Shown: positions 22,227 to 31,900 of the stretch, in pieces
How positions within the stretch are numbered: the first letter of the stretch is position 1
How the letters are laid out: each line of letters starts with the position of its first letter
Assembly (NCBI GenBank): GCA_016490725.1
Contig: JAEMHR010000048.1
Span: 62,001-126,000 of the forward strand
From: Amphichorda felina
Taxonomy: Eukaryota; Ascomycota; Sordariomycetes; Hypocreales; Bionectriaceae
DNA length: 64,000 nucleotides
Direction of reading: 5' to 3'
Position numbers and translations under genes: made by a program
Notes under the pieces: generated by a model
Told to the model about the DNA's origin: nothing
The model's input: the letters and a program-made list of their open reading frames with translations, nothing else
The model's database searches: none

Positions 22227-23309
22227 TTACAGATCCTTGATGGCCTCCTTAAACGCCTCGATCTCCTCCTTGGGCGCCGGGTACGTGTGCTCAGGAGCGG
22301 GGTACTGCCCGCTCTTGACCTCGTCACGGTACGTCTCGATGGCACGCATGGCCTCGCCCCAAACATTGCCGTACTGCTTGACAAACTTGGGGAGGAAGCG
22401 GCCGGGCGGGAAGTTGCCCGTCATGTCCGTCTGCACGAGGACCTGGCCCGAGCAGCCGGCGCCGGCGCCAATGCCGATGGTTGGGACACTCAGCTTCTGC
22501 GTGATGAGGGCAGCCACCTCGGCGGGGACAGCCTCGAGGACCATGGCATAGCAACCGGCCTCCTGAACGGCCAGTGCGTCCTCGAGGATGCGCAGGGCAC
22601 CGTCGCGTGTCTTACCCTGGACACGGAAGCCGCCGAGGGCATTCTGGCGCTGCGGGGTCAGGCCCACGTGGCCCAGGACGGGGATGCCGGCCGTGGTGAT
22701 CTTGCGGATGGTCGGGGCCATCTCCTTGCCGCCCTCGAGCTTGATGCTCTGCACGCGACCCTCCTTGACGAAGCGGATGGCTGTGGCGAGGGCCTGCTCG
22801 GGGGCAATCTCATAGGTGCCCATGGGCAGGTCGCCGACGGTGAAGGCGGACTTGGCGGCGCGGGCGACGGAGCGGCAGTGGAGCAGCATTTCCTCGAGCA
22901 GGACCTCGCTAGTGTCCTCCATGCCGAGGGCAACCATGGCGAGGCTGTCGCCGACGAGGATCATGTCCATGCCGGCATGATCGGCGACCAGACCGCTGGG
23001 GAAGTCGTGCGCCGTCATCACAGTGATGGGCTCACCCTTGCGGTGCAGGGCGCGCAAGGTGCCGAGGGTGACCTTCTTGCGAGAATTGGGACTAGGTGCG
23101 CCCATGGGAGAGTGGGACGAGAAACGGGTCTGGAGCGCATTGTGGACTTGGGTGATGTGTGAAGGTGTTGGCGATGCTGTGTTGTGTGAGGGGGCGGGGA
23201 AGAGGGGCGTTGTGGTGACAGCCGGGAACAGGTGGCGGAGGCGGTGCGGCCGCGTGGCAGCCCGGCCCAGTAACGAAGCACAGGACCGAGATGTACTGAG
23301 AAGGGACAT
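22227..23309 (-). CDS. panB: 3-methyl-2-oxobutanoate (ketopantoate) hydroxymethyltransferase
   Basis: A single exon encoding 360 residues. The enzyme transfers a hydroxymethyl group from methylene-tetrahydrofolate to 2-oxoisovalerate, the first committed step of pantothenate and CoA synthesis. Residues about 1-70 are Arg/Ser/Thr-rich without acids, a likely mitochondrial presequence. The TIM barrel follows with family marks: KVTLGTLRALHRKGEPITV, TAHDFPSG, DMILVGDSLAMVALG with the metal-binding Asp, KLEGGKEM, GHVGLTPQ and IGIGAGAGCSGQVLV. The ATG at 23309 was chosen because the frame upstream (to 23420) is open but lacks targeting character; the Met just after the presequence is another candidate. 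It converges with ATG12. Confidence 0.94.
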   Translation of the reverse strand: MSLLSTSRSCASLLGRAATRPHRLRHLFPAVTTTPLFPAPSHNTASPTPSHITQVHNALQTRFSSHSPMGAPSPNSRKKVTLGTLRALHRKGEPITVMTAHDFPSGLVADHAGMDMILVGDSLAMVALGMEDTSEVLLEEMLLHCRSVARAAKSAFTVGDLPMGTYEIAPEQALATAIRFVKEGRVQSIKLEGGKEMAPTIRKITTAGIPVLGHVGLTPQRQNALGGFRVQGKTRDGALRILEDALAVQEAGCYAMVLEAVPAEVAALITQKLSVPTIGIGAGAGCSGQVLVQTDMTGNFPPGRFLPKFVKQYGNVWGEAMRAIETYRDEVKSGQYPAPEHTYPAPKEEIEAFKEAIKDL

Positions 23310-24963
23310 GTCGAGAGAGAGACAGCCCCTAGATAGAGGAGGCGTACTTTCTTGGTCTTTTTCTCTTCTCAATGGGCAAAAAAAAAAAGTGACGAAAGTG
23401 GCGATGAGGAATCCGGTCACAGGGGCATTTCAAGGGGGAGGAGAAGAGGTTCCCATTTGCAGGCCGTGGGCGGGCACGAGGGCTTTTATTATGACCCCCA
23501 TCATGATGGTTTTTACGTTGTAGAATTGAGTATCTCTGCTAAATTTCCCATGGTGTTTTCGAGTAGCATCCACTGTCCGAGGTTCGCCCCACGCCTAGTG
23601 CCAGTGGAGTGGTGGACAGTCAGCGGTCGCTCTGGCGTTTCGTTCGGGGTTATGGCGCCGTGGTGGCTGAACTAGCCAATGCGCGTGCACGCTGGACAGG
23701 TCATGGACAGGCTGGACAGGCACCGCCGAGCCACCGACTGAGCCGGTGGGCGGGCTGCCGAGGCAAAGTGCCAAAATGTTCGGCCTTGCGATCGGAGATG
23801 GCCCGGAGGTACCGCTGGGTGCCATGGGGCTTGTTGATGACCACTGCTAGTACTCGTAGGTTTGGGGTTCGGGGTTTGCCTCACAACGCCACAAGGCCTT
23901 GCCTAGAATATGGTAGTCGTCATACAATCTATTTCAGTAGTATTGTCTTGTGCATGTCTCTCCTCCCCAGTAGCCTTACCATCCATTGATAAGTACTGGT
24001 AGCCATACAGACTATAGGTACCTGCTACTTCTAGGTATAGTAGTGGACAAGTGGACTCAGACACACTACTTAGGTAGTACTACTACGGAGTACTAGTATT
24101 GGTGGCAAACCAGCGTGCTTTTGAACAAGCCTCATTTGCCAATAGCTGTGGCTGTATTTATCGTGAGAGGAAGGATGAGAACAAAGGAAACCATTGCCTG
24201 GGCTACAGAAGCATCCCAACGATGGGCTGGCGCCACAATGTCCATGGCCACAAACACACGGATAACAACTGAGTGGCGGTGTTTGCCCCGCCACAGACGG
24301 CCAAACCAGCCAGTGATCGCTTGTGGGTGAGCCCCACTGGCGACTGTCGGAGCAGGCCTGAGTGGGCTGGGCTCCCGCGCCAGCCCAACAACGTAATGAC
24401 TATGCTCAAACAGTTGAGGCTACCGAGACATGGCAGAAGGATGGAAACCTTAGGTAGAGATGAGGCTCAAGAATAAGCTTCGGACACGGAAAGGGTAAAT
24501 ATTTATGCTAGTGTTTTGCTTTGGCTATGCCTGCAGTCTCCCGATTTCTCCCTCTCAGGATACACAAGGCACAGCTCACTGGGCTCTTTCCCGCTCCCAT
24601 TAGCTCAGCAAACAACCTTCTCAGGTCCGGGCACACCTTCCGTCGGGTAGCGCGATCAGCGGGCCCCCCTCTCGCTCCCAACCCGTGACTGGTGATGACG
24701 CTTGCGATTGGACCTGAAGATCCGACCGTCGCCCTTGTTGCTCTCCATCTCCCTCTCCCTCAACTCCTCTAACTCCTCCAAAGAAACAAACTCTCAGTAA
24801 ATAACGCCTGCTCTGACCACGACGGCACCGGCCGCCCTGTCCTGCCACCTCTCACCCCACGCTTCCCGACCCCCGGCGTCTCCAAGACCCTGTGACGTCG
24901 TGCCAGTACCTCCGACGGCCCCGCATCCAGACGATCAACGACCACAGCAAGCCAACCGTGACA
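23310..24963. other. Long divergent intergenic region between panB and UBC8
   Basis: About 1.65 kb without a supported gene. An A10-type homopolymer run lies near 23376-23388. The motif TACGGAGTA occurs at 24084-24092 inside a stretch of short TAGGTA/TACTA repeats (about 24010-24100). The last 350 bp are C/T-rich and probably include the UBC8 leader. Confidence 0.4.
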
Positions 24964-26018
24964 ATGAGCAGCCCGCGTAGAAGAATAGAGACGGATGTGA
25001 GTTTTGGATTTTTTCCCCTCTGATATCCTGATTTCCCATGTCTCTTGCTGATCATATCTACCTCTAGGTCATGAAGTATGCCCTGCGCCGCTCTCACGCC
25101 GAAGCCGTTTCCGTGGACTGAGATGCTAACATGGGTGGCAGGCTGTACGATTAATCACTGTGGTTGCAACGAGGATATTCTGCTGATTGAACTAGGCTCA
25201 TGAGCGACTACGAGGTTACTCTAGTCAATGATAACAGTATGCTAGAAGCTCCATCTGCTATTATACAAAGCTAACATGGCGCAGTGTAAGCCCATCACAA
25301 TCCCCGACCGACCCGACCCTACCACCCTCCTCGAGCATACCGTCCTGACAAGAACCAACAGGTCAGAATTCTACGTGCGGTTCAAAGGACCGACAGAGAG
25401 TGAGCCCAGCCGTTACATATTAGGTGAGGGCTAAGCTTACCGGTTATCGACAGCACCGTTCGAAGGTGGCATCTGGAAAGTCCACGTTGAGCTACCCGAG
25501 TCCTACCCCTATAAGTCACCGAGCATCGGATTTGTCAACCGGATCTTTCACCCCAATATCGACGAGCTGTGAGTGGGACGCGCCAGGGAGCGGAGTGGCA
25601 GAGCTGGGACGCTAAGACAGGGTACAGATCAGGCTCAGTGTGTCTCGATGTCATCAACCAGACATGGTCACCTATGTTTGATATGATCAACATCTTCGAG
25701 AGTTTCCTCCCGCAGCTTCTTCGGTACCCGAACCCGACGGATCCGCTGAACGGGGAGGCGGCAGCCCTTCTGATAAGAGAGCCAAAGAACTACGAAGTTA
25801 AGGTGAAGGGTAGGGCTCCCTTATGCCGTGTGGTCAGCGGTGCTGGTGGGAGTAGGACTGTTGGCTGATGAAGCACAGAGTATGTCCAGAAGTACGCCAA
25901 CAAGGATGCCGCCAACGACGCGGGTGCCGAGAGTGAGGCAGACGATGATCTATCATCTGTGGCAAGTTTCTCCGACGACGGAGATGACGAGCCTGCAGGT
26001 CAGATGGATGACGTGTAG
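24964..26018 (+). CDS. UBC8: Ubiquitin-conjugating enzyme E2 of the Ubc8/UBE2H class, with 8-nt and 1-nt exons
   Basis: Proposed eight exons: 24964-24996, 25068-25075, 25196-25236, 25285 (one base), 25362-25399, 25454-25568, 25628-25809, 25879-26018, giving 185 residues. Ubc8 is the E2 of the GID/CTLH ligase that marks gluconeogenic enzymes for degradation. The product begins MSSPRRRIETDVMKLMSDYE. It carries PYKSPSIGFVNRIFHPNID, the active-site Cys in GSVCLDVINQTWSP, and an acidic tail ending GQMDDV, all typical of the class. VMK and the first base of L come only from the 8-nt exon. The Met after NDN is assembled as A + T + G from three exons. An alternative with one long intron (25237-25366) stays in frame but loses two residues of the conserved strand. 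Family identity is firm; the single-base exon is inferred. Confidence 0.88.
25068..25075 (+). other. 8-nt microexon of UBC8
   Basis: GTCATGAA lies between a CTCTAG acceptor and a GTATGC donor. It encodes V-M and two bases of K in the invariant stretch ETDVMKLMSD. Skipping it joins exon 1 to exon 3 in the wrong frame, with a stop after about a dozen codons, so inclusion is required for function. Confidence 0.85.
25285..25285 (+). other. Candidate single-nucleotide exon of UBC8
   Basis: The base T sits between a 48-nt intron (25237-25284; donor GTATGC, branch-like GCTAAC, acceptor GCGCAG) and a 76-nt intron (25286-25361; donor GTAAGC, branch-like CCTGAC, acceptor CAACAG). Including it restores codon ATG and the exact family length between NDN and EFYVRF. 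Confidence 0.6.
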
Positions 26019-26560
26019 CTGACACGCAAATCCTCTTCTTCGTCACGGAGTTTTTTTTATAGGATATGGGCAAGCATCAAGTTGATTAGTCTTTCTTACG
26101 GCGTCATCTGGGTTTATTTGGGAGTGACGAGAAGGGAGGATTTGCACAGTCCAGGAGCTCCTCTTCCGTTTTTGTCCTTGCTGTTTTCATCTCATTCGTC
26201 CTATCAACTCTACCTCTGCGTAGCCGACGACACCTCTGGCTATGGAATGGGCGATGTGGGGATAGGTATTGATCCCCATGATGGCGGCGGCGAGATGAAC
26301 CACAGGTGCTGAGGAATTCCCAGCAAGGACATGCACACGGTCGTGGATAATCAGAAAGCTCATTTGTCTAAAAACAAAAAAAAACAGTCATACGTTCACT
26401 TAAATTTGCTTTGTGGAAAGTTATTCTATATTGATATCTATGCAGCTCCAATGCTCCATTTAGGTATCATGAAGGGGTATCATGCCAGTATCCCATAACC
26501 AAAAACGCCAACCTATAGTCCCACAGTTGAGGTTACCAGTCCTCGTCATTTATCATCATA
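26019..26560. other. Convergent spacer between UBC8 and SAF4
   Basis: Two 3' ends meet here. An A-rich run (about 26370-26384) and a T-rich run (about 26050-26058) could be poly(A)-associated. No gene was seen. Confidence 0.4.
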
Positions 26561-27607
26561 TCAGTCCGAATCGTAGTTGACCAACAGGCTACTTGAGCCA
26601 GACTGTGTGGGCGCCTTGGCTGGTGGCTCCAGCTCATCCTGGCCTTCGCGCTTGCGCTTCACGCCTGGCAGCCTCGCCGACCCCCTGGCATCGACTGCTT
26701 TGCTGCCGTTCAAGAAAGGGTCCCGCACAGCCCTCGTATTGCCCACGACTTGCGATACAAAGCCGTCCTTCCTCTTAGCCGCCTCCCTCTCCGCCTTGGT
26801 CACACCTTTCTTCTTCCCCTCCAGGCCAGCCGGTTTCTTCCTTTCGACTCCAAACAGCGGCTTCGCAAGCGCATCCCCACCGTCCGCGCCCTCTGCAGGC
26901 ATGAAGTCCACCACGGCCGCCCGCCGCGCGTCCTCCTCGCTCGCAGGCAGCAGGTCGATCCCCAGGCCCATGCGGCCCTGCAGCTCCTCCGTCGCCGCGG
27001 CGTCCCGCTCGCGCCCCTTGCGCCCCCTGCGGAACGCCCTCCGCAGGCGCTGGTTCTGCGCGTACGGGTCGTCCCACTGCCGCGCCGACGCCTCCAGCAG
27101 CCCGTCGATGCGCTCGCCCGCTCCGCGCAGCTGCTCGCGGTCGTCGATGGTGCGCTCCAGCTTGGCGAAGGCGTCCCGGCGCAGGGCCTCGCGCTCGGCG
27201 TCCGTCAGGATGGGCGCGACGCCGCCGTCGAGGTGCGCCGTCTCCGCGCCCGGGCCGTGGTCGCGCTTCTTGCCGCCCGAGACGACCTCGTACGCCGTGT
27301 TTTTGGGGTCGGTGCGCATTACGATCTCGCCGCCGCAGTCGGCGTGGCGCAGGCGGAAGCGCCATATCGGGGTGGAGTGGTAGGCGCCGTCGCGGGCCTT
27401 GTCGGCGTTGAAGCGCACGCCCTGGGGGATGAGGGTTGGGCGCGGGCAGTGGGCGCACCAGACGGCGAAGGGCATCTCGAAGCGGACCGTCTGGGAGCCC
27501 CGGGCGTTGGCGGTGCCGGGGGCGCGGCGGCGGTGGAGGGCGTTGCCGCTGAGCTTGGTGCCCTCGATGTCCGGGGGGACGTAGCGCCCCATGTTGAAGC
27601 CCTGCAT
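26561..27607 (-). CDS. SAF4: CWC16-family splicing factor, Saf4/CCDC130 type
   Basis: A single exon of 348 residues. CWC16 proteins (Yju2/CCDC94 and Saf4/CCDC130) associate with the spliceosome around the first catalytic step. The start MQGFNMGRYVPPDIEG is the Saf4 branch signature, whereas Yju2 begins differently. The conserved core includes VRFEMPFAVWCAHC, GVRFNADKARDGAYHSTPIWRFRLRH, the ADCGGEIVMRTDPKNTAYEVV strand and the basic KKRDHG region. The putative zinc site has a CxxC pair plus a His/Cys pair. The C-terminal third is Lys/Arg-rich and disordered, ending VNYDSD. The ATG at 27607 coincides with the family start. GC content is very high, which produces long antisense shadow frames. 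Confidence 0.9.
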   Translation of the reverse strand: MQGFNMGRYVPPDIEGTKLSGNALHRRRAPGTANARGSQTVRFEMPFAVWCAHCPRPTLIPQGVRFNADKARDGAYHSTPIWRFRLRHADCGGEIVMRTDPKNTAYEVVSGGKKRDHGPGAETAHLDGGVAPILTDAEREALRRDAFAKLERTIDDREQLRGAGERIDGLLEASARQWDDPYAQNQRLRRAFRRGRKGRERDAAATEELQGRMGLGIDLLPASEEDARRAAVVDFMPAEGADGGDALAKPLFGVERKKPAGLEGKKKGVTKAEREAAKRKDGFVSQVVGNTRAVRDPFLNGSKAVDARGSARLPGVKRKREGQDELEPPAKAPTQSGSSSLLVNYDSD

Positions 27608-28114
27608 GGTGGGCGGTGGTGCTGGGGGTCGTGATGCGGTGAGCGTGGTGTCGATGACAGAGGCAAGTTGGGAGTCGAGGTGGTGGAGCTAGGCTACCAC
27701 GTTGAGGACCACAAGTCCACGACCCCACGATGGTCAGTTGGGCACCTAAGTACAGGCTCCAGACCGGTCTGGAAACGTCTAACACAATTCGTTGTGATTT
27801 TAAAGGCATATGATTTGGAATTACTAGAAATAGGACCATCAGTTAGGCAGCATTTTACCGTGGTACGAATGGTGACGCATTGTCCGCCCGCCGGCGGAAT
27901 TCCGCCCACTATAAGATGTGATATCCGCAGTAGGATCTCTACACCAAGTGTGACGAACATTAACGTACCAATAAGCCAGACCGCTAGAAGGACCAGCTGA
28001 ATATGGCTGAATATTTAAATGGAAACTCTCTCACTATTTTATCCCCGGTATTCATTCATACCTTTCCGCAGCCTAGCACTCTATTGTTCTATCCCCCATT
28101 CGTGACCCGCCAAC
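27608..28114. promoter_or_regulatory. Divergent promoter region between SAF4 and the DsbA-like gene
   Basis: About 500 bp, clearly more AT-rich than its neighbours between 27780 and 28030. It contains a GCCCGCCGGCGGAATTCCGCCC inverted-repeat-like segment near 27891-27909. No gene was seen. Confidence 0.45.
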
Positions 28115-28863
28115 ATGACCGTCATTAACATCGACATCGTCTCCGACTTTGTCTGCGTCGTAAGCTCCCACACCCCTTCCACTCCATATATAACCCAAAG
28201 GCTGACTAGGACCAGTGGTGCTACCTCTCCAAGCGCAACCTCGAGGCCGCCATGGCCCTCTACACTAAAACCTACCCCAACGCCCGCACCGACGACTCCT
28301 TCGCCCTCACCTACCGCCCCTACTTCCTTAACCACGCCGGCAGCCACATCTCCTTCGACTCCTCCGTCCCAAAGGCCCAGGTCTCTGAGAAGAAGCTGGG
28401 CCACCTCTCCCAGGACCAGCGCGACGCGCTGCAGAAGAGGATAGAGCGCAGCGGGCGCGGCGTGGGCATCACGTTTCGATGGGGCGGGAACATAGGCCCG
28501 ACGCAGGACGCGCACCGCCTGGCGTACGTGAGCAGGAGGAAGGGCGGGGAGGTGCAGTCGGTGTTGGTGGAGGGTCTGATGGCGGCGTACCATGAGCAGG
28601 AGAGGGACATTGCGAAGAGGGAGACATTGCGGGAGATTGCCCTGGCGGCGGGGATGACGGCGGATGAGGTGGATGAGGCGTTCTCCTCGAAGGAGGTTAC
28701 TCGTTGTGTGGACGAGGAGCAGGAAAAGTACCGTGGGGTGGCTGAGGGGAAGGGCGTCCCGCTGTATATCATCCAGGGCGAGCATCGCATTGACGGGGCG
28801 CAGGATCCCTCCGAGTTCTTCGACGTCTTCATCAAGGTCAAGGAGGCTGACACGGTAGCATAG
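28115..28863 (+). CDS. DsbA-family oxidoreductase, FrnE-like
   Basis: Two exons: 28115-28159 and 28216-28863, giving 230 residues. The thioredoxin-fold DsbA/FrnE group carries out thiol-disulfide or glutathione-linked chemistry (the 2-hydroxychromene-2-carboxylate isomerase superfamily). Splicing joins FVCV to WCYLSKRNLE, creating the CxxC-type site C14-V-W-C17 straight after strand 1, exactly where the family has CPWC. The helical insertion follows (QKRIERSGRGVGITFRWGGN, then a Gln/Asp/Ala/His stretch matching the T..AHRL motif). The cis-Pro region GVPLYIIQGEHRIDGAQ completes the fold. There is no signal peptide, so it is probably cytosolic. The substrate is unknown. Its 3' end lies only 80 bp from that of MON2 on the other strand. 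Confidence 0.88.
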
Positions 28864-28943
28864 GGAGTCCCAGATATGTACAAGGCTGGTGGAATTCGAG
28901 CGCTTATTCTACAACGTAGGCAAATAAGTATTCTTCAACATGT

Positions 28944-31900
28944 TTAGAGGCCCAACTCCCCGCCCACAACTTCCAAAGCCTCACCAAGCAGCCTCAGCAC
29001 GTCAGAATCCTCGCTAACGCTGAGCGCCTTGACAATGAGCGGATACAGACGAAGCAAGTGCTTCTTGTTCTCGCTCTCCACCCCATCCAACGCTGGGATT
29101 GCGTCGCTCTCGCAGCTTAGCGCCACCAGCTTCTGTAGCATCCACAAGAGCTCTTTGCGCTGGCTTAAGGGTTGAGGCATCTTGCCTCGTAGAGGCTGGT
29201 CAGCAATGTATGCCCTCAGAGTAAGGCCACATCGGAGGATAAGGAATGGTGCAGCAGTGCAGGCTATGCGGGTCCGGAGAGGTGCTGTCGACTCCCGCTC
29301 GCTTGCCTCGTCTATCGACACAAGAGCGAAGAGCTCGTCCAGGGCAACGTAGGCCATCTGAGTTCGTTTCGTCGGCGGAATGGGTATCGTCCGCCCGGCA
29401 CACTTTGTATAGAGAGCCGACAACCCACCGCCTTGGGTGCCAGAAATGATGACCTCGTCCGCTGGCGAAGGGGTGTGAATGATGGATGTTTTGAATAGGC
29501 TTTCGCCGTACGACTTGCGAGCCTTGTCTTGGACATTTTCCGCTCCAAGAGAAGGGATGATGAGCCCCCGCAGCGCCCGGAAGGAAGAAATGTCAAAAGC
29601 CTCGTCGTCACCGAATGGGGTGCTTGCTGGGGCATTCTCACAATCCGCACCGAGGATCCCATCAACGATGGCGGCAATCGTCAACCAAACGCGCTGGGAG
29701 GTTGTGGCGGGTATCTCGAGTTTGTCGAGCTGAGACAAGGTCGGCTTTAGAATGGCAAGAGCCGTGGTTGTTGCTAGCCTCCAGGGCTGCGTGGATCTGG
29801 TGACAATGTCGAAATCGTACTTCAGAGCTATGGGTTTGCAGAGGGCTGCCAGGGCGTTGGAGAAGGCACCGCTGGTGTAAATGTCCTTGTCGGTTGCATG
29901 CTTTAGAATCAAGGCCTCTACCGCCTGCATGCTTGCCTTAGACATGGCGATATAGGTTCGCCTTGGGTTGGGTCTAGCCGAGGTAACCCCCTGCTCAAAG
30001 GCCAGAGTGACGAACTCGGAGATCTGCTTGATGATGGCGGCTGGGACGCCCTCCACATCCGTTCGAATCATCTGGATGGCGCTCAAAACATGGGTCTGCA
30101 GCTGCGTTGCCTGTTCGATATCGGAAGTGTAGCTGCCAACCGAGGCCTCTTCAACTGCGTTTCTTAGCAACCCCAGAATCTTTCGGACTCGTTCTACGTC
30201 CAAGTCGGCCTCGATTAGCCTGTACACCTCGCGAAGCAATTCAACGTAGGCGATGAGGCAGGTTTGATTATCACCGCTCTTGTCCTTTGAGGAAATCGAC
30301 ACAGGCACTCCGCGAGACCACAACTCCCACGCTGGCTCTATCGCCTCCTTTTTGAGGGTTGGCCCACCTTGGTGGCTAGTTTGCAAGAGAATGTGCGCTA
30401 GAGATTTGAAAGCGGCCGTGTTTATCTCGAGGACTCCAAAGTCGAGTAGAGTCGTTAGATGCCCAAGTAAGTCGCACCATAGCTGTTTGAATGACGCGTG
30501 CTGGGTGAGGACGTCGAGGTAATTGGCTAAGAGGTTGGAGATGCCGTTGAGAATGACTACGGCAGTTCCATTCCAATCATTGCGGTGGCTCTCATCAACT
30601 CCCTCGCCCTGCGCCGCCTTGAGCTCCTCCTCAAGCGCCGTAAGGAGTTTGAAGACTACGGACTTGATACATATTGACCACGCCTCGGGGCTGAGCCTGT
30701 CGCCGTAGGCATCAAATATGCGGAGAAGCGTTTGGATGGCACTGTTACGCAACTCTAGCCTGTCATCTGAGGCTACCGTGGTGAGTCGCAAGAGTAGGAG
30801 CATCCATAGAGCAGGGACTGAGCCCTTGTGACTGCGGTCTGCGGCCTTCTTAGTCAGATCTGATGCTTCCGTCTCTTGCATGAGGTCGGCTGTAATCTCG
30901 AGAGATTCATTTTTCCCAGACAAGAAATCTGAGAGGATCCAGAAAAAGGTCACAGTCTTAGATTATCATTAGCTGATGTTGCTTGGTCTCAATGGCTAAT
31001 CTTACCGTCAACGCAATATTCAGGTCATCATCTTGCGACGAGAACTTGTAGAGGGTATCAACGAGGATGAGGAAGCAAGAGTTGGGTAGTGACGCTAGGA
31101 AGTCGGACGCGACTAGCTGGAGTGAGTTGAAGGAGGCCCTGACGAGCTTGGATGACCGTGTTTCTATGATTGTGGGATCGGTTGTGGCGCGCGGGCGATC
31201 TCCAGGCCCATATTCCTTCATGATGAAGACACTTCCGATAATATCAAAAGCAATCTCCCATCCACTAATGAGGCTCTCACCGCACTCCTCTAGGATTCCC
31301 TTCAAACCGTCAAGGATGATCCGGTGAATCTCAACGCCAGTCGCGTGGCTTGCGACAGAAACCTGCCGATCATTGTCCTGCAACGGCTCCAATGCGGCAT
31401 TGAGTGCTCCGAGCATGCGTAGCTGTATTGGGCCCCGGGTTTCAGGAGGCAGAGATGAGGCCATATTGGCCGCTTCAAGCATTAAGCGAGTGAGAATTTC
31501 AGCAGCTCTTGTTCGAACAGTTGACCCGTTGGTCATGGTATCTGAGACCTTGATGAGCTCATCGGTAAGCAGGGTCCAGCCAGATTCTTCAGGTGAGTAT
31601 CTTAGAAGCCTTTCCATATTGATTGAGGCAACGTCCCCAAGTTTGGCGAGTGCAAATTGGTCCTCTTGAACCGAGCCCGTGGAGACCTGATTTGAGAAGC
31701 TCGAGACCCGGCGATGCTGCCCACCAGGAGTCTGAAGGGTCTGCGACTTCTCTGTTGACATAGTCTGTTGCTGGTTTCCTGTGTCCACCTTGTCACCTGA
31801 CTTTCGCTCGACCAACTGGCAAATCGCACTGACAACATCGAGGAAGGACTGGTTGGGAAAGTCAATTGTGCTCTCCATAAGCCTGGAAGCAGCCGTCTCA

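Noticed and set aside
22287..23162. 291-codon + frame opposite panB
   Set aside because: Shadow of the panB codons; Gly/Ala/Asp-rich with no motif.
25237..25366. UBC8 modelled with one 130-nt intron instead of a 1-nt exon
   Set aside because: It keeps frame but removes two residues from a conserved strand and ignores two complete intron signals. Kept as the main alternative, not excluded.
26750..27634. 294-codon + frame opposite SAF4, and the 354-codon minus frame at 26775-27839
   Set aside because: Both are out-of-frame reads of the very GC-rich SAF4 gene with low-complexity Arg/Pro/Ala content.
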